A stretch of 64,000 bases of DNA from Leptospira tipperaryensis (GCF_001729245.1 NZ_CP015217.1:3158001-3222000); one strand, 5' to 3'. Shown: positions 27,209 to 37,020, counted from the first letter of the stretch. Program-made: numbers and translations. Notes: generated by a model not told the origin, from the sequence alone.

Positions 27209-28249
27209 GTGAAAAAAATCGTCCCTTGTTTGCTCCTTGTATTCGTCTTCTACTTTGTTTTGAGAGAAGGCGCGTCTTATTTGTATCAGTCCAAGGAAGA
27301 AGCGAGGGTTTACAACACGGGGTTTTACTGGCTTTCGAAATCCGATCTTTCGTCGAAGTATCAATCCGATTCGTTTTTGTTTCCGTATCTCTTATACAAA
27401 CTCAATGTCGATTTGACGCCGGCACAGTTTGCCAGACTTTGCAACGATATACAGATCGGGGCGACACTTCTGTTGGTTTTTTATTTTGCTTTTGAATTCG
27501 GTTGGCTCGCGGGGGTGTTTATCGGGCTTTTCGTTTTGTTTTCACCGCTCATTTTGATTCAGAAGGTTTGGATCGGATTTCCGGATCACCTTACTTATTT
27601 CTTTTCGGCGGCGACTTTGATTTTTCTGGATCGGGTTTCTAAAAATCGGTTTTGGTTCGGAGCCTTGTTCGTTGTTCTTTTGTTAGGCGCTTGGAATCAT
27701 TTCTATCAGTTCAGTATCATCGTCTGTATGTTGGTCTTGGTCCAGGGGATCTTCGAAAAAAAGATCGAAGTCCGGACGATCGGGTTGATCTTTAGCACGC
27801 TCATTATCGCACGTATCCTTTCTCTGCTCTTCTTTTACTTCAAGGGAATTCCATTTGAAGATTCTCGGTTTTCTACAATCCAGAACGAATCTTTTTCCAA
27901 ATGGATTGAGATCAACACGACGGTTCCTCACTTGGCCCTATTCTCTTTTTTCTTTGGGAATTTTGTCTTTTTTGCGGAGAGGTTATATCGAAAGAATTTT
28001 TTAATTTTGATTCCTTTCGGAATCTCTTTAGTCGTTACGTTTTTTACATACGATACTACGAGGGTCTTCGTCCACCTCTTCTATCCTTCTTGGATTTTTC
28101 TCTGGCTTTTGGTCTTTCGAAAGGAAGGAGAATTTTTTCAGAAGAATCTAAAGTATTACTTTGTTCTGATATTGATTTCGCTTATCCTTTTAGTTTTGGT
28201 TCCTCGCTTTTTTATCGAGGCCGGTGGCGTGAATTATCTTCTTCCTTAA
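27209..28249 (+). CDS. Polytopic membrane protein of unknown function
   Basis: The product is ~346 aa from the GTG at 27209. The frame extends upstream to 27101, but that stretch is within repeat-derived DNA and encodes no plausible sequence. It has about nine to ten membrane helices, starting with 'IVPCLLLVFVFYFVL', and a periplasmic loop near the N-terminus rich in charged residues ('YQSKEEARVYNTGFYWLSKSD'). The layout resembles small GT39/PMT-like or O-antigen-polymerase-type integral proteins, but I see no catalytic Asp-Asp motif. It stands alone, 62 bp before the tautomerase gene. Confidence 0.7.
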   Translation: MKKIVPCLLLVFVFYFVLREGASYLYQSKEEARVYNTGFYWLSKSDLSSKYQSDSFLFPYLLYKLNVDLTPAQFARLCNDIQIGATLLLVFYFAFEFGWLAGVFIGLFVLFSPLILIQKVWIGFPDHLTYFFSAATLIFLDRVSKNRFWFGALFVVLLLGAWNHFYQFSIIVCMLVLVQGIFEKKIEVRTIGLIFSTLIIARILSLLFFYFKGIPFEDSRFSTIQNESFSKWIEINTTVPHLALFSFFFGNFVFFAERLYRKNFLILIPFGISLVVTFFTYDTTRVFVHLFYPSWIFLWLLVFRKEGEFFQKNLKYYFVLILISLILLVLVPRFFIEAGGVNYLLP

Positions 28250-28311
28250 AAAGAGAACCACAGTCTAAGAATTGATTCCCATTTCCAAAATCAATCACCG
28301 GAGAACCGCTT

Positions 28312-28515
28312 ATGCCCTACGTCAATATTCGAATCACAAAAGAAGGAGCGACCAAGGAACAAAAGGCACAGTTGATCGCAGGGACCACACAACTTCTCAA
28401 AGACGTTCTTGGTAAAAATCCCCAAACTACTTTTGTAATCATCGACGAGGTGGATACGGATAATTGGGGAATCGGTTTTGATCAGGTTACGGAGCTTCGA
28501 AAGAAGGGGAATTGA
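28312..28515 (+). CDS. 4-oxalocrotonate tautomerase family enzyme
   Basis: At 67 aa it has the size of the 4-OT family, whose members are small homo-oligomeric isomerases. They use the amino-terminal proline, exposed after Met removal, as catalytic base. Here the sequence starts Met-Pro-Tyr-Val-Asn-Ile, giving the required Pro1, and continues 'TKEGATKEQKAQLI' and 'VIIDEVDTDNWGIGF', both typical. The substrate cannot be told from sequence. Confidence 0.9.
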   Translation: MPYVNIRITKEGATKEQKAQLIAGTTQLLKDVLGKNPQTTFVIIDEVDTDNWGIGFDQVTELRKKGN

Positions 28516-28676
28516 TTTCTCTTTTTGAATTCAAATGCGATTTCGCATTTCGGAATATTTTTTTTTAAAACGAAAGGATTTTTTCCATCTAAGACTAATT
28601 TGCGTTAGACGACACAGAATAGGATCCTTCGGTTATCTCGGGTAAAACATAGAAGAGTGCGGTTTGTCTTGCGTTA

Positions 28677-28814
28677 TGGGATCGATGCGGAGTCAAAAAA
28701 TTGCTTTTCGTCCTTGGTTTTCTCTTAGAATGAATTTTCTCAATTTTTTGACTGGAGCGGAGAGCCCGGTCCGAGCGCGTGAATCAAAGTGAAGTCTCGC
28801 GAGGAAACGCCCAA
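28677..28814 (+). repeat. Dispersed hairpin repeat, copy 3
   Basis: A 13-bp perfect stem (28691-28703 with 28741-28753) encloses a 37-nt loop. The head GGGATCGATGCGG and tail GCGGAGAGCCCGGTCCGAGCG are shared with copy 1. The tail here contains an extra 18 bp or so before CGAGGAAACGCCCAA. Relative to copy 1, each of three stem substitutions in one arm is matched in the other arm. The element ends at the stop codon of the MORN lipoprotein gene. Confidence 0.75.
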
Positions 28815-28815
28815 A

Positions 28816-29436
28816 TTATTTTCTGCAGTTCATCTGATTTCGAATGATGGAACATTCTTTTTTCTTTTTTCCAACGCTTAAAAAACCTTCGGCGCTTTCT
28901 CCGTCTTCGTAAAATCTTCCGCTAAAGACCGCGCCGCTCGCAAATCGATAGGTTCCGATTCCTGCTTTTTTATCGTTTTGAAAATTTCCTGAAAATCGAT
29001 CTCCGTCTTTGTAGAGAATATTTCCGCTTCCATGTCGCTTATCATTTTTGAATGTTCCGGAATAAACTTCGCCGGATCCGTATACGTAGATTCCGTTTCC
29101 GTTTTTGCAATCTCCGTTTTTACATCCTTGTGAGGATCCGAGATAAGACGAGGGCGATTTGTTTTCTTTTTTCTTTGGTTCGTATCTTTCCGAAACTTCC
29201 GAACTTTCTTCCGGTTCCGAATATTTCTTAGGTTGTCCAAGCGCGTCTTCTTGGAAGAATTTTCTTTCCTTCAATTCGGGTTCCAACTCTAAGTCGTTTT
29301 TTTTGGATGCGCTCGTCTTTGGATTTTCTTTCTTGGGGGTCCCTTTATTTTTCTTTCCGCAATCCATTGCCGCAAAAGAAATCAAGAATATCATCCCTAT
29401 CGTGATCGTAATTCGATTGGTTCCGAAAAGGACCAT
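28816..29436 (-). CDS. MORN-repeat lipoprotein
   Basis: A hydrophobic N-terminus ends in 'FAAMDC', a spirochaete-type lipobox, so the protein is probably lipidated. After a Lys/Glu/Ser-rich linker (~30-95) come at least four MORN repeats: 'GNGIYVYGSGEVYSGTFKNDKRHG', then 'GNILYKDGDRFSGNFQNDKKAG', and 'GTYRFASGAVFSGRFYEDG'. MORN repeats bind lipids or proteins; the partner is unknown. A C-terminal Cys pair ('KKECSI...NCRK') follows. The total length is 206 aa. Confidence 0.85.
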   Translation of the reverse strand: MVLFGTNRITITIGMIFLISFAAMDCGKKNKGTPKKENPKTSASKKNDLELEPELKERKFFQEDALGQPKKYSEPEESSEVSERYEPKKKENKSPSSYLGSSQGCKNGDCKNGNGIYVYGSGEVYSGTFKNDKRHGSGNILYKDGDRFSGNFQNDKKAGIGTYRFASGAVFSGRFYEDGESAEGFLSVGKKKKECSIIRNQMNCRK

Positions 29437-29759
29437 CGTTCGCCCTCCATTCTAAGTCCTTTCTTAGAATATCGGATTTGAGAATGCTCCGGAAAAGGTT
29501 TCTCTTTGAGAATCCTTCTTGGCCCTTTCTTTTTTTTGAGGGAGTTCCTACTTTTCGATTCTTCCAGACGCGACCATTTTGTGGGAACTCCTTCGCTTTC
29601 CAGTTGAGAATCATTTGTTCCGACAAACTGATCCTTCCAAAAACTTCTTGAAGACGGACTTCAAGTCCGCCTCAAGGTATCATCGGAAGGAGTTCCTACT
29701 TTTTCAGTCTTTCTCTGATTTGAGAATGATCCGATCTTCTTCGAAGCAGAACGTAAATT
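29437..29759. repeat. Intergenic region with three copies of the GGGAACTCC motif and a palindrome
   Basis: The gap holds the GTRGGAACTCC motif at 29541-29551 (reverse), 29581-29591 (forward) and 29689-29699 (reverse). A perfect palindrome, CGGACTT-C-AAGTCCG, lies near 29655-29669. A near copy of the palindrome (centre T) occurs near 33676, again beside the same motif. No gene is apparent. Confidence 0.55.
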
Positions 29760-31031
29760 TTAAGATTCTTTCTTCAGCTGAATCACGCTGATTTCGGACG
29801 GAGCTCCGAGACGGAGAGGAGGCCCCCAATAACCGGTGCCCCGACTTACATAGATCCAGGTCGATTCGTGTCTGTGAAGTCCCGCGACAAATTTCTGTGC
29901 GAGATAGATCAAAAGATTCCCGGGAAAATACTGACCTCCGTGTGTATGACCGGAAAGCTGAAGATCAAAGCCGGCCTTCGCGCTTTCAAAAACGCTATTG
30001 GGTTGATGCGCGAGAAGAATTTTGTAATCCCCATTCTCCCCTCCTCTCATCGCCTTATGAGGATCGGTCGTATGTTCCACGATGATCGTTCCCGCTTTGA
30101 GATCGGTCACACCCGCAAGCGTAATATTCGCGGTCCCGTGTTTCAAGATCTTGTTTTCGTTTAACAAAACCTGAATCCCATGACCTTTCAATTCACGGAT
30201 CCAAGAAAGAGCCCCGGAATAGTATTCATGATTTCCGGTCACAAAGAAAGTTCCGTGTTTGGATTTGAGATCGGCTAACGGAGTGATATGATGTCCAAGT
30301 TTACTTACCGGTCCGTCCACGAGATCTCCTGTAATCGCGATGAGATCCGGTTCCAAGTCGTTGACCGCTTTTACAACGGATTCTAAAAATTCTTTTTTAA
30401 TCGTGGGTCCGATGTGAATGTCGGAAATCTGGACGATCTTAAAACCTTCCAAGGAAGAATGAAGATTCTTCTCCAAAATGTCCACGGAGATTACTTTCAA
30501 TTTCTTATGAGCCTGATAGAATCCGATCCCCGTCAGTCCTCCCGCAAGTCCCAAAACCGAAAAGCTAAGAATCTGATTTAAAAAGTCTCTCCTCTGGATC
30601 AGATCCGAGCCGTCTCCGTTCTCGGCTCCGGAAACGTTTGGAAAGAAGCTGGTAAACCCGTGAAAGGAAGCGGTGGTTATGTCTTTCAAAATCACGAGAC
30701 TAAAAAGAATCGTAAAGAACCCAAGTCCCGTAAAAGCGAGATAAGAAAAAGCGGTCTGAATTCTTTCCTGATTGGATGTAAGACTGATATAATAACTTAC
30801 GGGAATACTCAAAGTGAAGAGGAAAATCAATCCCCAGGCAAACCATGAAACCCAACCCTGAGCTCCGAGCCCCGGAATCAAACGAAAACCCGTATATGTA
30901 TAACCCAACCCTATGATCAGGGTAAAGACGGAAAGAAAAACGAGGAAACGAGATATCTGATTTTCCATTACCTTAATAAGACCGATTCGTTTCTCCGAAG
31001 TTTCTTCCATTCTTAAAATACTTTCCTCCAA
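29760..31031 (-). CDS. Membrane-anchored calcineurin-like metallophosphoesterase (YaeI-like)
   Basis: Four membrane helices occupy residues ~28-165. The C-terminal ~245 residues form a metallophosphoesterase with all five metal-site blocks: 'QISDIHIGP', 'TGDLVDG', 'VTGNHEYY', 'LAHQP' and 'SGHTHGGQ'. The architecture is that of YaeI/YkuE-type enzymes, which cleave pyrophosphate or phosphodiester bonds of lipid-linked substrates at the membrane. The exact substrate is unknown. A second Met at residue 22 ('MENQISRFL') lies right before the first helix and may be the true start. Confidence 0.88.
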   Translation of the reverse strand: MEESILRMEETSEKRIGLIKVMENQISRFLVFLSVFTLIIGLGYTYTGFRLIPGLGAQGWVSWFAWGLIFLFTLSIPVSYYISLTSNQERIQTAFSYLAFTGLGFFTILFSLVILKDITTASFHGFTSFFPNVSGAENGDGSDLIQRRDFLNQILSFSVLGLAGGLTGIGFYQAHKKLKVISVDILEKNLHSSLEGFKIVQISDIHIGPTIKKEFLESVVKAVNDLEPDLIAITGDLVDGPVSKLGHHITPLADLKSKHGTFFVTGNHEYYSGALSWIRELKGHGIQVLLNENKILKHGTANITLAGVTDLKAGTIIVEHTTDPHKAMRGGENGDYKILLAHQPNSVFESAKAGFDLQLSGHTHGGQYFPGNLLIYLAQKFVAGLHRHESTWIYVSRGTGYWGPPLRLGAPSEISVIQLKKES

Positions 31032-31210
31032 ATTCTCCCTTTTGGAGTTTCTAAAACGAAATCCTCCCTTTGAAAACGAAGTGAAATGGTCAAACTTCGG
31101 CTTCCCGAATCCGAAACGAATGCGTAAGCGAATTATAGATTTTCAGTCCACCGGGGATTTCCAAACCCTTGACGAACCTTCTATTTCCTGTAGCATTGAC
31201 AGAAATCTCT

Positions 31211-32974
31211 ATGACTCACGCTGATTTAGAATTTCAAAAACTGAAGAGTATTCTCAATACGAGTACGATCTTAAATGCGAATTTGGATCTTTATCAGCTC
31301 TTACCTTTGATCATGCTCTATTCCAAGGATCTCTTGGAAGCCGAAGCGAGTTCTCTTTTTCTTTTGGATGAAACCGGAGAATTTTTGTATTGCGAAGTCG
31401 CTCTCGGAGAGAAAGGCGAAATCATTCAAAAATACGGACGTTTGGACGTAGGTCAGGGAATCGCGGGCTGGGTCGCAAAAGAGAAAAAAGCAATCATCCT
31501 CGACGACGCGTATTCGGATCCTAGGTTCAATCAAGACTGGGATAAGAAGACCGGTTATAGAACTCGTTCCTTAGTCTGCGTTCCTCTTTTCGTGGACGAT
31601 AAGATCATAGGAACTCTCGAAATTCTAAACAAGACAAAGGAACGCGCCTTTGATTCTTCCGATCTCAATTATCTTTCCTCCTTATCCGAAGTGGCTGCGA
31701 TTGCCATCCAGAACGCAAAGATTCACGACAATCTCAAAAAGAGAATCTTAGAACTCTCGCTTCTTTATGAATTTGAAAAACTCATCGTTTCGGAAAAGAG
31801 CATTCATGAACTCGGAAACTGGGTCTTGGATAAAATCTTAGAATTTTTAGAAGCAAGAACCGGAACGATCTATCTCGCGGATCACAAAAGTAAAACTCTG
31901 AGAATTCTAGCGGCCAAGGGGATTCCGAAAGAAGCGGTTCATTCTATCGTGGTTCCTTTCGGTGAAGGAATCGCCGGCTGGGTCGCACAAGAAAGAAAAA
32001 ATCTTCTGATCCAAAATCTGGAAGAAGACAAACGTTATAATCAGGACGCAAAGTATAAGTTTGAAGCAAATTCTTTGATCTCTTCTCCTCTGATCTATAG
32101 GGACGAACTCTTAGGAGTGATCAGCGTAAACAGTAAGAATTCCGGTTTTGCTTTTCACGGCAACGATCTCGAAATGCTCGGCGCGATCGCGAACCGACTT
32201 TCGGTCACGATCAAAAATGCGGATCTCTTTCATAGAGTCGTCGACTCCGATCGGGAATTACAAAGAGCAAGAGAAGTCATGTCGAAAGTGATCCCGACAA
32301 CGATTCCTTATATCAAAGGATTGGAAGTCGGAGCTCAACATATCCCCTACTCCAATGTCGGAGGGGATTTTTATAGCATCTTTAAATTGGATACGGAGAG
32401 AACCGGATTTCTCATCGCCGACGTTTCGGGTCACGGGCTTTCTGCTTCGGTGATCGCCGCGGTGATGAACACGATCATTTCCACTTACGATAAAGAAACT
32501 CTCTCCAGTCCTTCTCGCTTTTTTACGGGTCTCAATCACGCTCTCAACAATAAGATGGCAGGAAACTTTGTGACCGCGTTTTACTGCGTGATCGATACGG
32601 AAAAAAATTCGATTCTTTTTTCCAACGCGGGACACAATCATCCTTTGCTCTTACAAAATGCGACGGACACGATGATTCCTCTCGAGACAAAAGGAAAACT
32701 CATCGGAGTGATTCCGGATCTTTTCTTTGAGGAGAATTCGACTGCGTTCCGCGTCGGAGATCGTCTCGTTCTTTACACCGACGGACTTTCGGAACATTCT
32801 TCCGAAGATCGATCCAAAAGATACACGGAAGAATTGGTTTCTCTCTCAATCCGAAAATCGATCTCTAAAAATGGGAAGGATGCTTCGGAGCAGATCGTGG
32901 AAGACAGCATCGACTATTGCAATCGTCCGAAGTTCGACGACGACGTTACCCTTCTCGTAATCGACCGCAAATAA
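31211..32974 (+). CDS. GAF-GAF-PP2C (SpoIIE/RsbU-type) serine phosphatase
   Basis: I choose the ATG at 31211 (587 aa); the frame extends to a TTG at 31169 that overlaps a possible TTGACG -35 box. Two GAF domains (~20-170, ~185-345) share 'GQGIAGWVAKEKKAI' / 'GEGIAGWVAQERKNL', and each ends in a linking helix. The SpoIIE-type PP2C domain (~370-587) has 'NVGGDFYS', 'DVSGHGLSASVI', 'SNAGHNHPLLL', 'LVLYTDGLSE' and 'DDDVTLLVI', holding the metal-binding Asp residues. Such proteins dephosphorylate anti-sigma-factor antagonists in partner-switching pathways. No partner genes are adjacent. Confidence 0.92.
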   Translation: MTHADLEFQKLKSILNTSTILNANLDLYQLLPLIMLYSKDLLEAEASSLFLLDETGEFLYCEVALGEKGEIIQKYGRLDVGQGIAGWVAKEKKAIILDDAYSDPRFNQDWDKKTGYRTRSLVCVPLFVDDKIIGTLEILNKTKERAFDSSDLNYLSSLSEVAAIAIQNAKIHDNLKKRILELSLLYEFEKLIVSEKSIHELGNWVLDKILEFLEARTGTIYLADHKSKTLRILAAKGIPKEAVHSIVVPFGEGIAGWVAQERKNLLIQNLEEDKRYNQDAKYKFEANSLISSPLIYRDELLGVISVNSKNSGFAFHGNDLEMLGAIANRLSVTIKNADLFHRVVDSDRELQRAREVMSKVIPTTIPYIKGLEVGAQHIPYSNVGGDFYSIFKLDTERTGFLIADVSGHGLSASVIAAVMNTIISTYDKETLSSPSRFFTGLNHALNNKMAGNFVTAFYCVIDTEKNSILFSNAGHNHPLLLQNATDTMIPLETKGKLIGVIPDLFFEENSTAFRVGDRLVLYTDGLSEHSSEDRSKRYTEELVSLSIRKSISKNGKDASEQIVEDSIDYCNRPKFDDDVTLLVIDRK

Positions 32975-32991
32975 CGAAACAATAGTTCAAA

Positions 32992-33023
32992 ATAATAATA
33001 TTCTATTTTTAGAATATTATTAT
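32992..33023. terminator. Perfect AT-rich hairpin after the phosphatase gene
   Basis: 13-bp arms ATAATAATATTCT / AGAATATTATTAT surround a 6-nt loop, 18 bp after the phosphatase stop. There is no T-tract, so it may stabilise the mRNA 3' end or bind a protein rather than act as a classical terminator. The rest of 33024-33260 is AT-rich without a gene. Confidence 0.4.
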
Positions 33024-33224
33024 CAACAAGAAGCCGATCAAAAATTCCTAACCTCCTGAGCTTGTTCGCAAGAATTCCTAAACCTAACTTTGTTCATCGA
33101 ACGTCATACGCCTTTGTATGAATATTTTTAATCCGAAGTCGTTAGAAGTTATGTAGAACAAGCATTATATAATATATCGAATAAAATAAAAATTTTAAAC
33201 GTTTCTGTAAAAGTTGGAAACCTC

Positions 33225-33256
<32 letters not shown>

Positions 33257-33260
33257 TACC

Positions 33261-33555
<295 letters not shown>

Positions 33556-33569
33556 ACAAGAATGACATT

Positions 33570-33600
33570 AAAAAAGGCGGGCTTATCCCGCCTTTTTTAA
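33570..33600 (+). terminator. Rho-independent terminator
   Basis: AAAAAAGGCGGG (33570-33581), a short loop, then CCCGCCTTTTTT (33587-33598) form a strong GC stem with a U-tract. It sits 25 bp after the small membrane protein gene. Confidence 0.92.
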
Positions 33601-33969
33601 TGTACGGATAAGAAATGAAAAATCAGGAAAGTTTGTTTCTCTGAAAGATTAGGATTCTCCCGAAATCGTATCTCCAACGGACTTTAAGTCCGATTTCAAG
33701 TTTTTTTAGTAGAACTTACTTTGTCGGAAGAATCGAATCCTACTCCGACCTCGGGCCTTTTCATTGAAAGTAGGCTTCCCGCTTAAAAGTAGGAACTCCT
33801 ATACAAACAGATCCTCTTTCGAGCGAGGCTTTTCCGCGAAAAATGCGGGAACTCTTCGTTGAAAAGAGATTCTTCGGTGATACAATGAAAGTAGGAACTC
33901 CCAAAAAAGGGATGGTCTTCGATAGGATCCAAATCATTTTTTGGAAATCAAAGCATTGAGGGAACTCCA
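33601..33969. repeat. Intergenic cluster of four GGGAACTCC motifs and a CGGACTTTAAGTCCG palindrome
   Basis: The motif occurs at 33789-33799, 33845-33855, 33891-33901 and 33958-33968, all in forward orientation. The last copy supplies the GAGGGA that serves as ribosome-binding site for the DsbA-like gene. The palindrome near 33676 matches the one near 29655 except for its centre. No gene is credible here. Confidence 0.55.
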
Positions 33970-34620
33970 TTGAACCAGAACGATTCTCTCCAACATTCCA
34001 TTCTCTACGCGGCCGACCCGCTCTGTCCCTGGTCTTACGGTTTTGGCCCGGTCTTAGAAAGAATCCAAAAAGAATACAACGACAAGATTCGATTTTCTCT
34101 CGTCCTTGGGGGCCTTCGATTTGGAGAAACCGCCGAACCGCTGACTCCGGAATTTGCCCGCGCCTTAAAACACGAATGGAAAGACGCGGAAGCTCTCACC
34201 AAACAACCGTTTCAACTCGGGATTCTCGAACAAAAAGATATCAGATACGATTCTTTTCCGGCCTGCAAGGCGGTCATAAGCGCGCAAAAAATCAAACCCG
34301 AAATCGCATTCCAATATTTGCATGCATTTTCCAAAGCATTCTATCATGAGAATCAAGATCCAACTTCGGTTGAAACCTTTGCGACGATCGCGGAGCGATT
34401 CGAAATTCCTAAAAAAGAATTTCAGTCGGTCTTTGAAGACAAAGATACGGAGATGGAAACACTCAACGATTTCTATTTCGGATTTTCTTTGGGAGTGAGC
34501 GCCTTTCCGAGTTTGGTTTTTTCGGACGGAGCTGAAAGCGGCATCCTCGCGAGAGGATACCATTCTTACGAACAATTGGATTCTATCTTAAAAGATTATT
34601 TTCGAGCGGTTCGATTCTAA
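33970..34620 (+). CDS. DsbA-family thioredoxin-fold protein with a single active-site Cys
   Basis: The 216-aa protein starts at TTG 33970, behind GAGGGA at 33958-33963. '[23 protein letters not shown]' at the N-terminus, a long helical insertion, and '[13 protein letters not shown]' (cis-Pro loop) place it in the DsbA/FrnE-like group. Relatives usually carry CxxC ('CSWC'); here it is C19-P-W-S22. It therefore cannot form an internal disulfide and may act by a monothiol route or as a glutathione-dependent isomerase. No signal peptide is visible, so it is cytoplasmic. Confidence 0.8.
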   Translation: MNQNDSLQHSILYAADPLCPWSYGFGPVLERIQKEYNDKIRFSLVLGGLRFGETAEPLTPEFARALKHEWKDAEALTKQPFQLGILEQKDIRYDSFPACKAVISAQKIKPEIAFQYLHAFSKAFYHENQDPTSVETFATIAERFEIPKKEFQSVFEDKDTEMETLNDFYFGFSLGVSAFPSLVFSDGAESGILARGYHSYEQLDSILKDYFRAVRF

Positions 34621-35003
34621 GATTTTTTCTTTTCTTTTTTTCTCTCTTTGGATTCCGTCTTTCCCACGTAGTTCGCAAGAACAAGAAGAATTCCTCCCAA
34701 GAACGCGGACCAAAAACCTGGGACCGAAAGAGTTCCCGGAAACCAATCTCCTATGATCAAGATCACCCAAGCGTTGATGATCAAACCGATCAAACCCAAA
34801 CTCAGATAATAAAAAACGATTCCGATTCCAAGAGTCATGATGATCAAAATCAATCTCATGAACGCGTTGATCAAAACAAACGCAAAGACGACGATGATAG
34901 AATTGATCCAACCTCCTACGACGTGAAAATCAGGATTGATTAAGGGAAAGACGAATTCCACAACGAGGGACATCAGAATTAGGGAGAATAAAAGATGGGT
35001 CAT
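34617..35003 (-). CDS. Phage-holin-4-superfamily (DUF360-like) membrane protein
   Basis: I place the start at ATG 35003 ('[10 protein letters not shown]'), which has GGAAG seven bases upstream; an alternative ATG lies at 35024. The resulting ~128-aa protein has four membrane helices and a Lys-rich C-terminal tail ('[15 protein letters not shown]'). The pattern, with '[14 protein letters not shown]' and '[13 protein letters not shown]', fits the 'mycobacterial 4-TM phage holin, superfamily IV' group. This group is widespread in bacteria and mostly not phage-derived. Its stop overlaps the convergent DsbA-like gene by 4 bp. Confidence 0.75.
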   Translation of the reverse strand: MTHLLFSLILMSLVVEFVFPLINPDFHVVGGWINSIIVVFAFVLINAFMRLILIIMTLGIGIVFYYLSLGLIGLIINAWVILIIGDWFPGTLSVPGFWSAFLGGILLVLANYVGKTESKERKKEKKKS

Positions 35004-35016
35004 AACACTTCCGCTT

Positions 35017-35205
35017 TTAAGCATAAACGTCGACATTCTTTCCAATCGAAGGAGGAGGAGAACCAGGAGGAACCACTTCGGAATCAGGGCTCTTTGTCTG
35101 ATTGTCCTGAGTCGCCACGATCTCTCTCGAAGAAGAACCGGTAGAAACCGGAGCAATAGAATCTGAAAACAAAATCTGTCTGGACCCAACCGCCATATAA
35201 GACAT
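35017..35205 (-). CDS. Small Ser/Pro-rich protein of unknown function upstream of the holin-like gene
   Basis: This 62-aa frame begins with ATG at 35205, preceded by GGGGAGGAAGAG, the best ribosome-binding site in the neighbourhood, which makes it credible despite its size. It ends 13 bp before the holin-like start, so the two probably form an operon. The sequence has no membrane helix and a disordered look ('[19 protein letters not shown]', '[10 protein letters not shown]'). No homologue is recognised. Confidence 0.6.
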   Translation of the reverse strand: MSYMAVGSRQILFSDSIAPVSTGSSSREIVATQDNQTKSPDSEVVPPGSPPPSIGKNVDVYA

Positions 35206-35340
35206 ACTCTTCCTCCCCTCTTTTTAATTAGAATGAATTCTAACGGTTATTGTTTGAAAAAGCATCTTCTCTTAAAAGGAAAAATGAAAAAACTTTGTAA
35301 AAAACTTTCAAAAGAAGAATCTTCGATCTCGCTTGATCAC

Positions 35341-36039
35341 CTATTTTCTTCCGTAAGCTCCCGTAACGATACCGCCATACCAGCTGAAAAGATGGACGTG
35401 AGAAAAAAATGAACGAAAATTTGATTCATCCTTTACGATGCTTTCATAAGAATCGATAGACTGAGACAAATATTTTTTTCCAACGAATGGAAGCAGAAAG
35501 AATCTTCCTAAAAGCGGAAGCAAATGCCGGAAATAAAGATTCCAAATAAAATACGATATTCCGTATTTCGGTCTGGATAATTCGGTAAAGACAAAAGTTC
35601 CTGACGGTTTTAGAATCCGATAGACTTCTGAAAATAGGATTCTTCTCTGTTCAATCGACAACGTTTTTAAACCGAATGTACAACTGACCGCGTCGCAAGA
35701 ATCGGAGGAGATGGAAGAAGAAAGCGCATTCTCCGCAAAATACGTAACGTTGTTTTCGCCAAAACGTTTTCGAGCGCGTTGAATCATACGTTTGGAAATA
35801 TCAACTCCAAGAATCGGATTCTTTCCAAATTTCTTTTTTATAATTCCGATATTACTTCCGTCCCCGCACATCAAATCACAAATCGTTTCTCCTTCCGAAA
35901 TCCTTAAAGTGGAAAGAGAACGTTTTCTGGTTAAGGTCGCCAACCCGAACGAAAGAAAATTCAGAAAATGATAACTCGAAGAAAAACGATCAAAGAATCT
36001 TCTCTGAAAACGAATCTGATCAAAACATTTCATATCCAT
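35341..36039 (-). CDS. Class I SAM methyltransferase, UbiE/MenG-like
   Basis: The 232-aa product follows the UbiE/COQ5 pattern: N-terminal '[19 protein letters not shown]', the SAM loop '[20 protein letters not shown]', acidic strand end '[11 protein letters not shown]', '[12 protein letters not shown]', then '[17 protein letters not shown]'. UbiE methylates quinone precursors. Here the SAM loop is D-L-M-C-G-D-G rather than the usual D-x-A-x-G-T-G, and an unrelated quinone or lipid methyltransferase is possible. It lies 6 bp after the SRPBCC/membrane protein gene, in one operon. Confidence 0.8.
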   Translation of the reverse strand: MDMKCFDQIRFQRRFFDRFSSSYHFLNFLSFGLATLTRKRSLSTLRISEGETICDLMCGDGSNIGIIKKKFGKNPILGVDISKRMIQRARKRFGENNVTYFAENALSSSISSDSCDAVSCTFGLKTLSIEQRRILFSEVYRILKPSGTFVFTELSRPKYGISYFIWNLYFRHLLPLLGRFFLLPFVGKKYLSQSIDSYESIVKDESNFRSFFSHVHLFSWYGGIVTGAYGRK

Positions 36040-36045
36040 TTGCCT

Positions 36046-37020
36046 TCATCTGACTGATTCCATTTTTTCAGCGTTGAGTTTGATCTTTTGTAAAACGTGC
36101 AGATGCATTTCGTCGATCAGATAATCGGACCATAACTTCCAATAAAATTTCGGCCCCAGGCCGTTTACGTATCTCGTGGTCGCGACAATTTTCACTTCTT
36201 CTTCCGAAATAGGAATCAATTGAAATTCTCCAAAGGAGGCCCAGATCTTGCCTCGGATATGTTTCGGTTCCACTTTTCCATAAAAGGAAGTTTCTTTCAT
36301 CGTCACCTGAGGCGAAGGAAACTTAAACTTCATGGTCTTGTTTGGGACGAGTTCTTCTATGAGCGCCGATGTAGTTCCGTTTGTATATTCGCAGTTCAAA
36401 AAAGAAACTCCGTCTTTTTGTATCACCTCCATCGAAACCGGATAAGAAACTCCGTGGCGGAAGAAAAAATTCTCAGCCTCGCCGAATGTAAAAGGAGAAG
36501 TGATCTGTATCCATATCTTAGGAGCGGAAGAACGAACTACGATCGAAGTTTTGATTTCATTTGTCTGCGACGAAGAATCCTTTAGATCAAAAACGTGAGC
36601 CGAGATATTACAAAACAAAACGATCAACACTACAAGATATTTGGACCAGACCCGATTTTGAATTTGATAACCGATCCACGCTCCGATGAGAAGAGGAAGA
36701 TATGCGAGAGGAAGCGCCATCAAAACACAAATAAAACCTTCTTGTCCGATAAAAAGAAAACCTAAAAGAAGAATCGCACCCGGCAAGGCAGTAAGCGAAA
36801 AGATTTGTCCAAGTGTCGCTTTGCTATGAAAGGCGCGGGCAAAGGCGATGAGAATTCCGATCGAAAAAGGAATCGCGATAAACAAGGCTGCGCCGTAAGC
36901 CCCGCTCAAAGCAAAAAAAGGCGCCGATATCAAAAAGAATAAAAGTAAAACGATAACAATTCCCAAAGTCCAGAAACCCAACGTGCGACGGGCGTAGAAC
37001 GAACTCTTCGATGATTCCAT
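36046..37020 (-). CDS. Membrane protein with C-terminal SRPBCC-like domain
   Basis: Residues ~15-150 contain four to five membrane helices. The remaining ~165 residues look like an SRPBCC helix-grip domain: 'KTSIVVRSSAPKIWIQI' at its start, 'MKETSFYGKVEP', 'EVKIVATTRYVNGLGP' and a closing helix 'WSDYLIDEMHLHVLQKIK'. This layout recurs in bacterial proteins that sense or carry hydrophobic ligands at the membrane. It heads a two-gene operon with the UbiE-like methyltransferase 6 bp downstream, so both may act on the same lipid-soluble substrate. Confidence 0.7.
   Translation of the reverse strand: MESSKSSFYARRTLGFWTLGIVIVLLLFFLISAPFFALSGAYGAALFIAIPFSIGILIAFARAFHSKATLGQIFSLTALPGAILLLGFLFIGQEGFICVLMALPLAYLPLLIGAWIGYQIQNRVWSKYLVVLIVLFCNISAHVFDLKDSSSQTNEIKTSIVVRSSAPKIWIQITSPFTFGEAENFFFRHGVSYPVSMEVIQKDGVSFLNCEYTNGTTSALIEELVPNKTMKFKFPSPQVTMKETSFYGKVEPKHIRGKIWASFGEFQLIPISEEEVKIVATTRYVNGLGPKFYWKLWSDYLIDEMHLHVLQKIKLNAEKMESVR

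Noticed and set aside
35025..35189. N-terminal extension of the holin-like protein
   Set aside because: It overlaps the small gene with a strong ribosome-binding site and its residues are Arg/Leu-rich nonsense; ATG 35003 is better supported.
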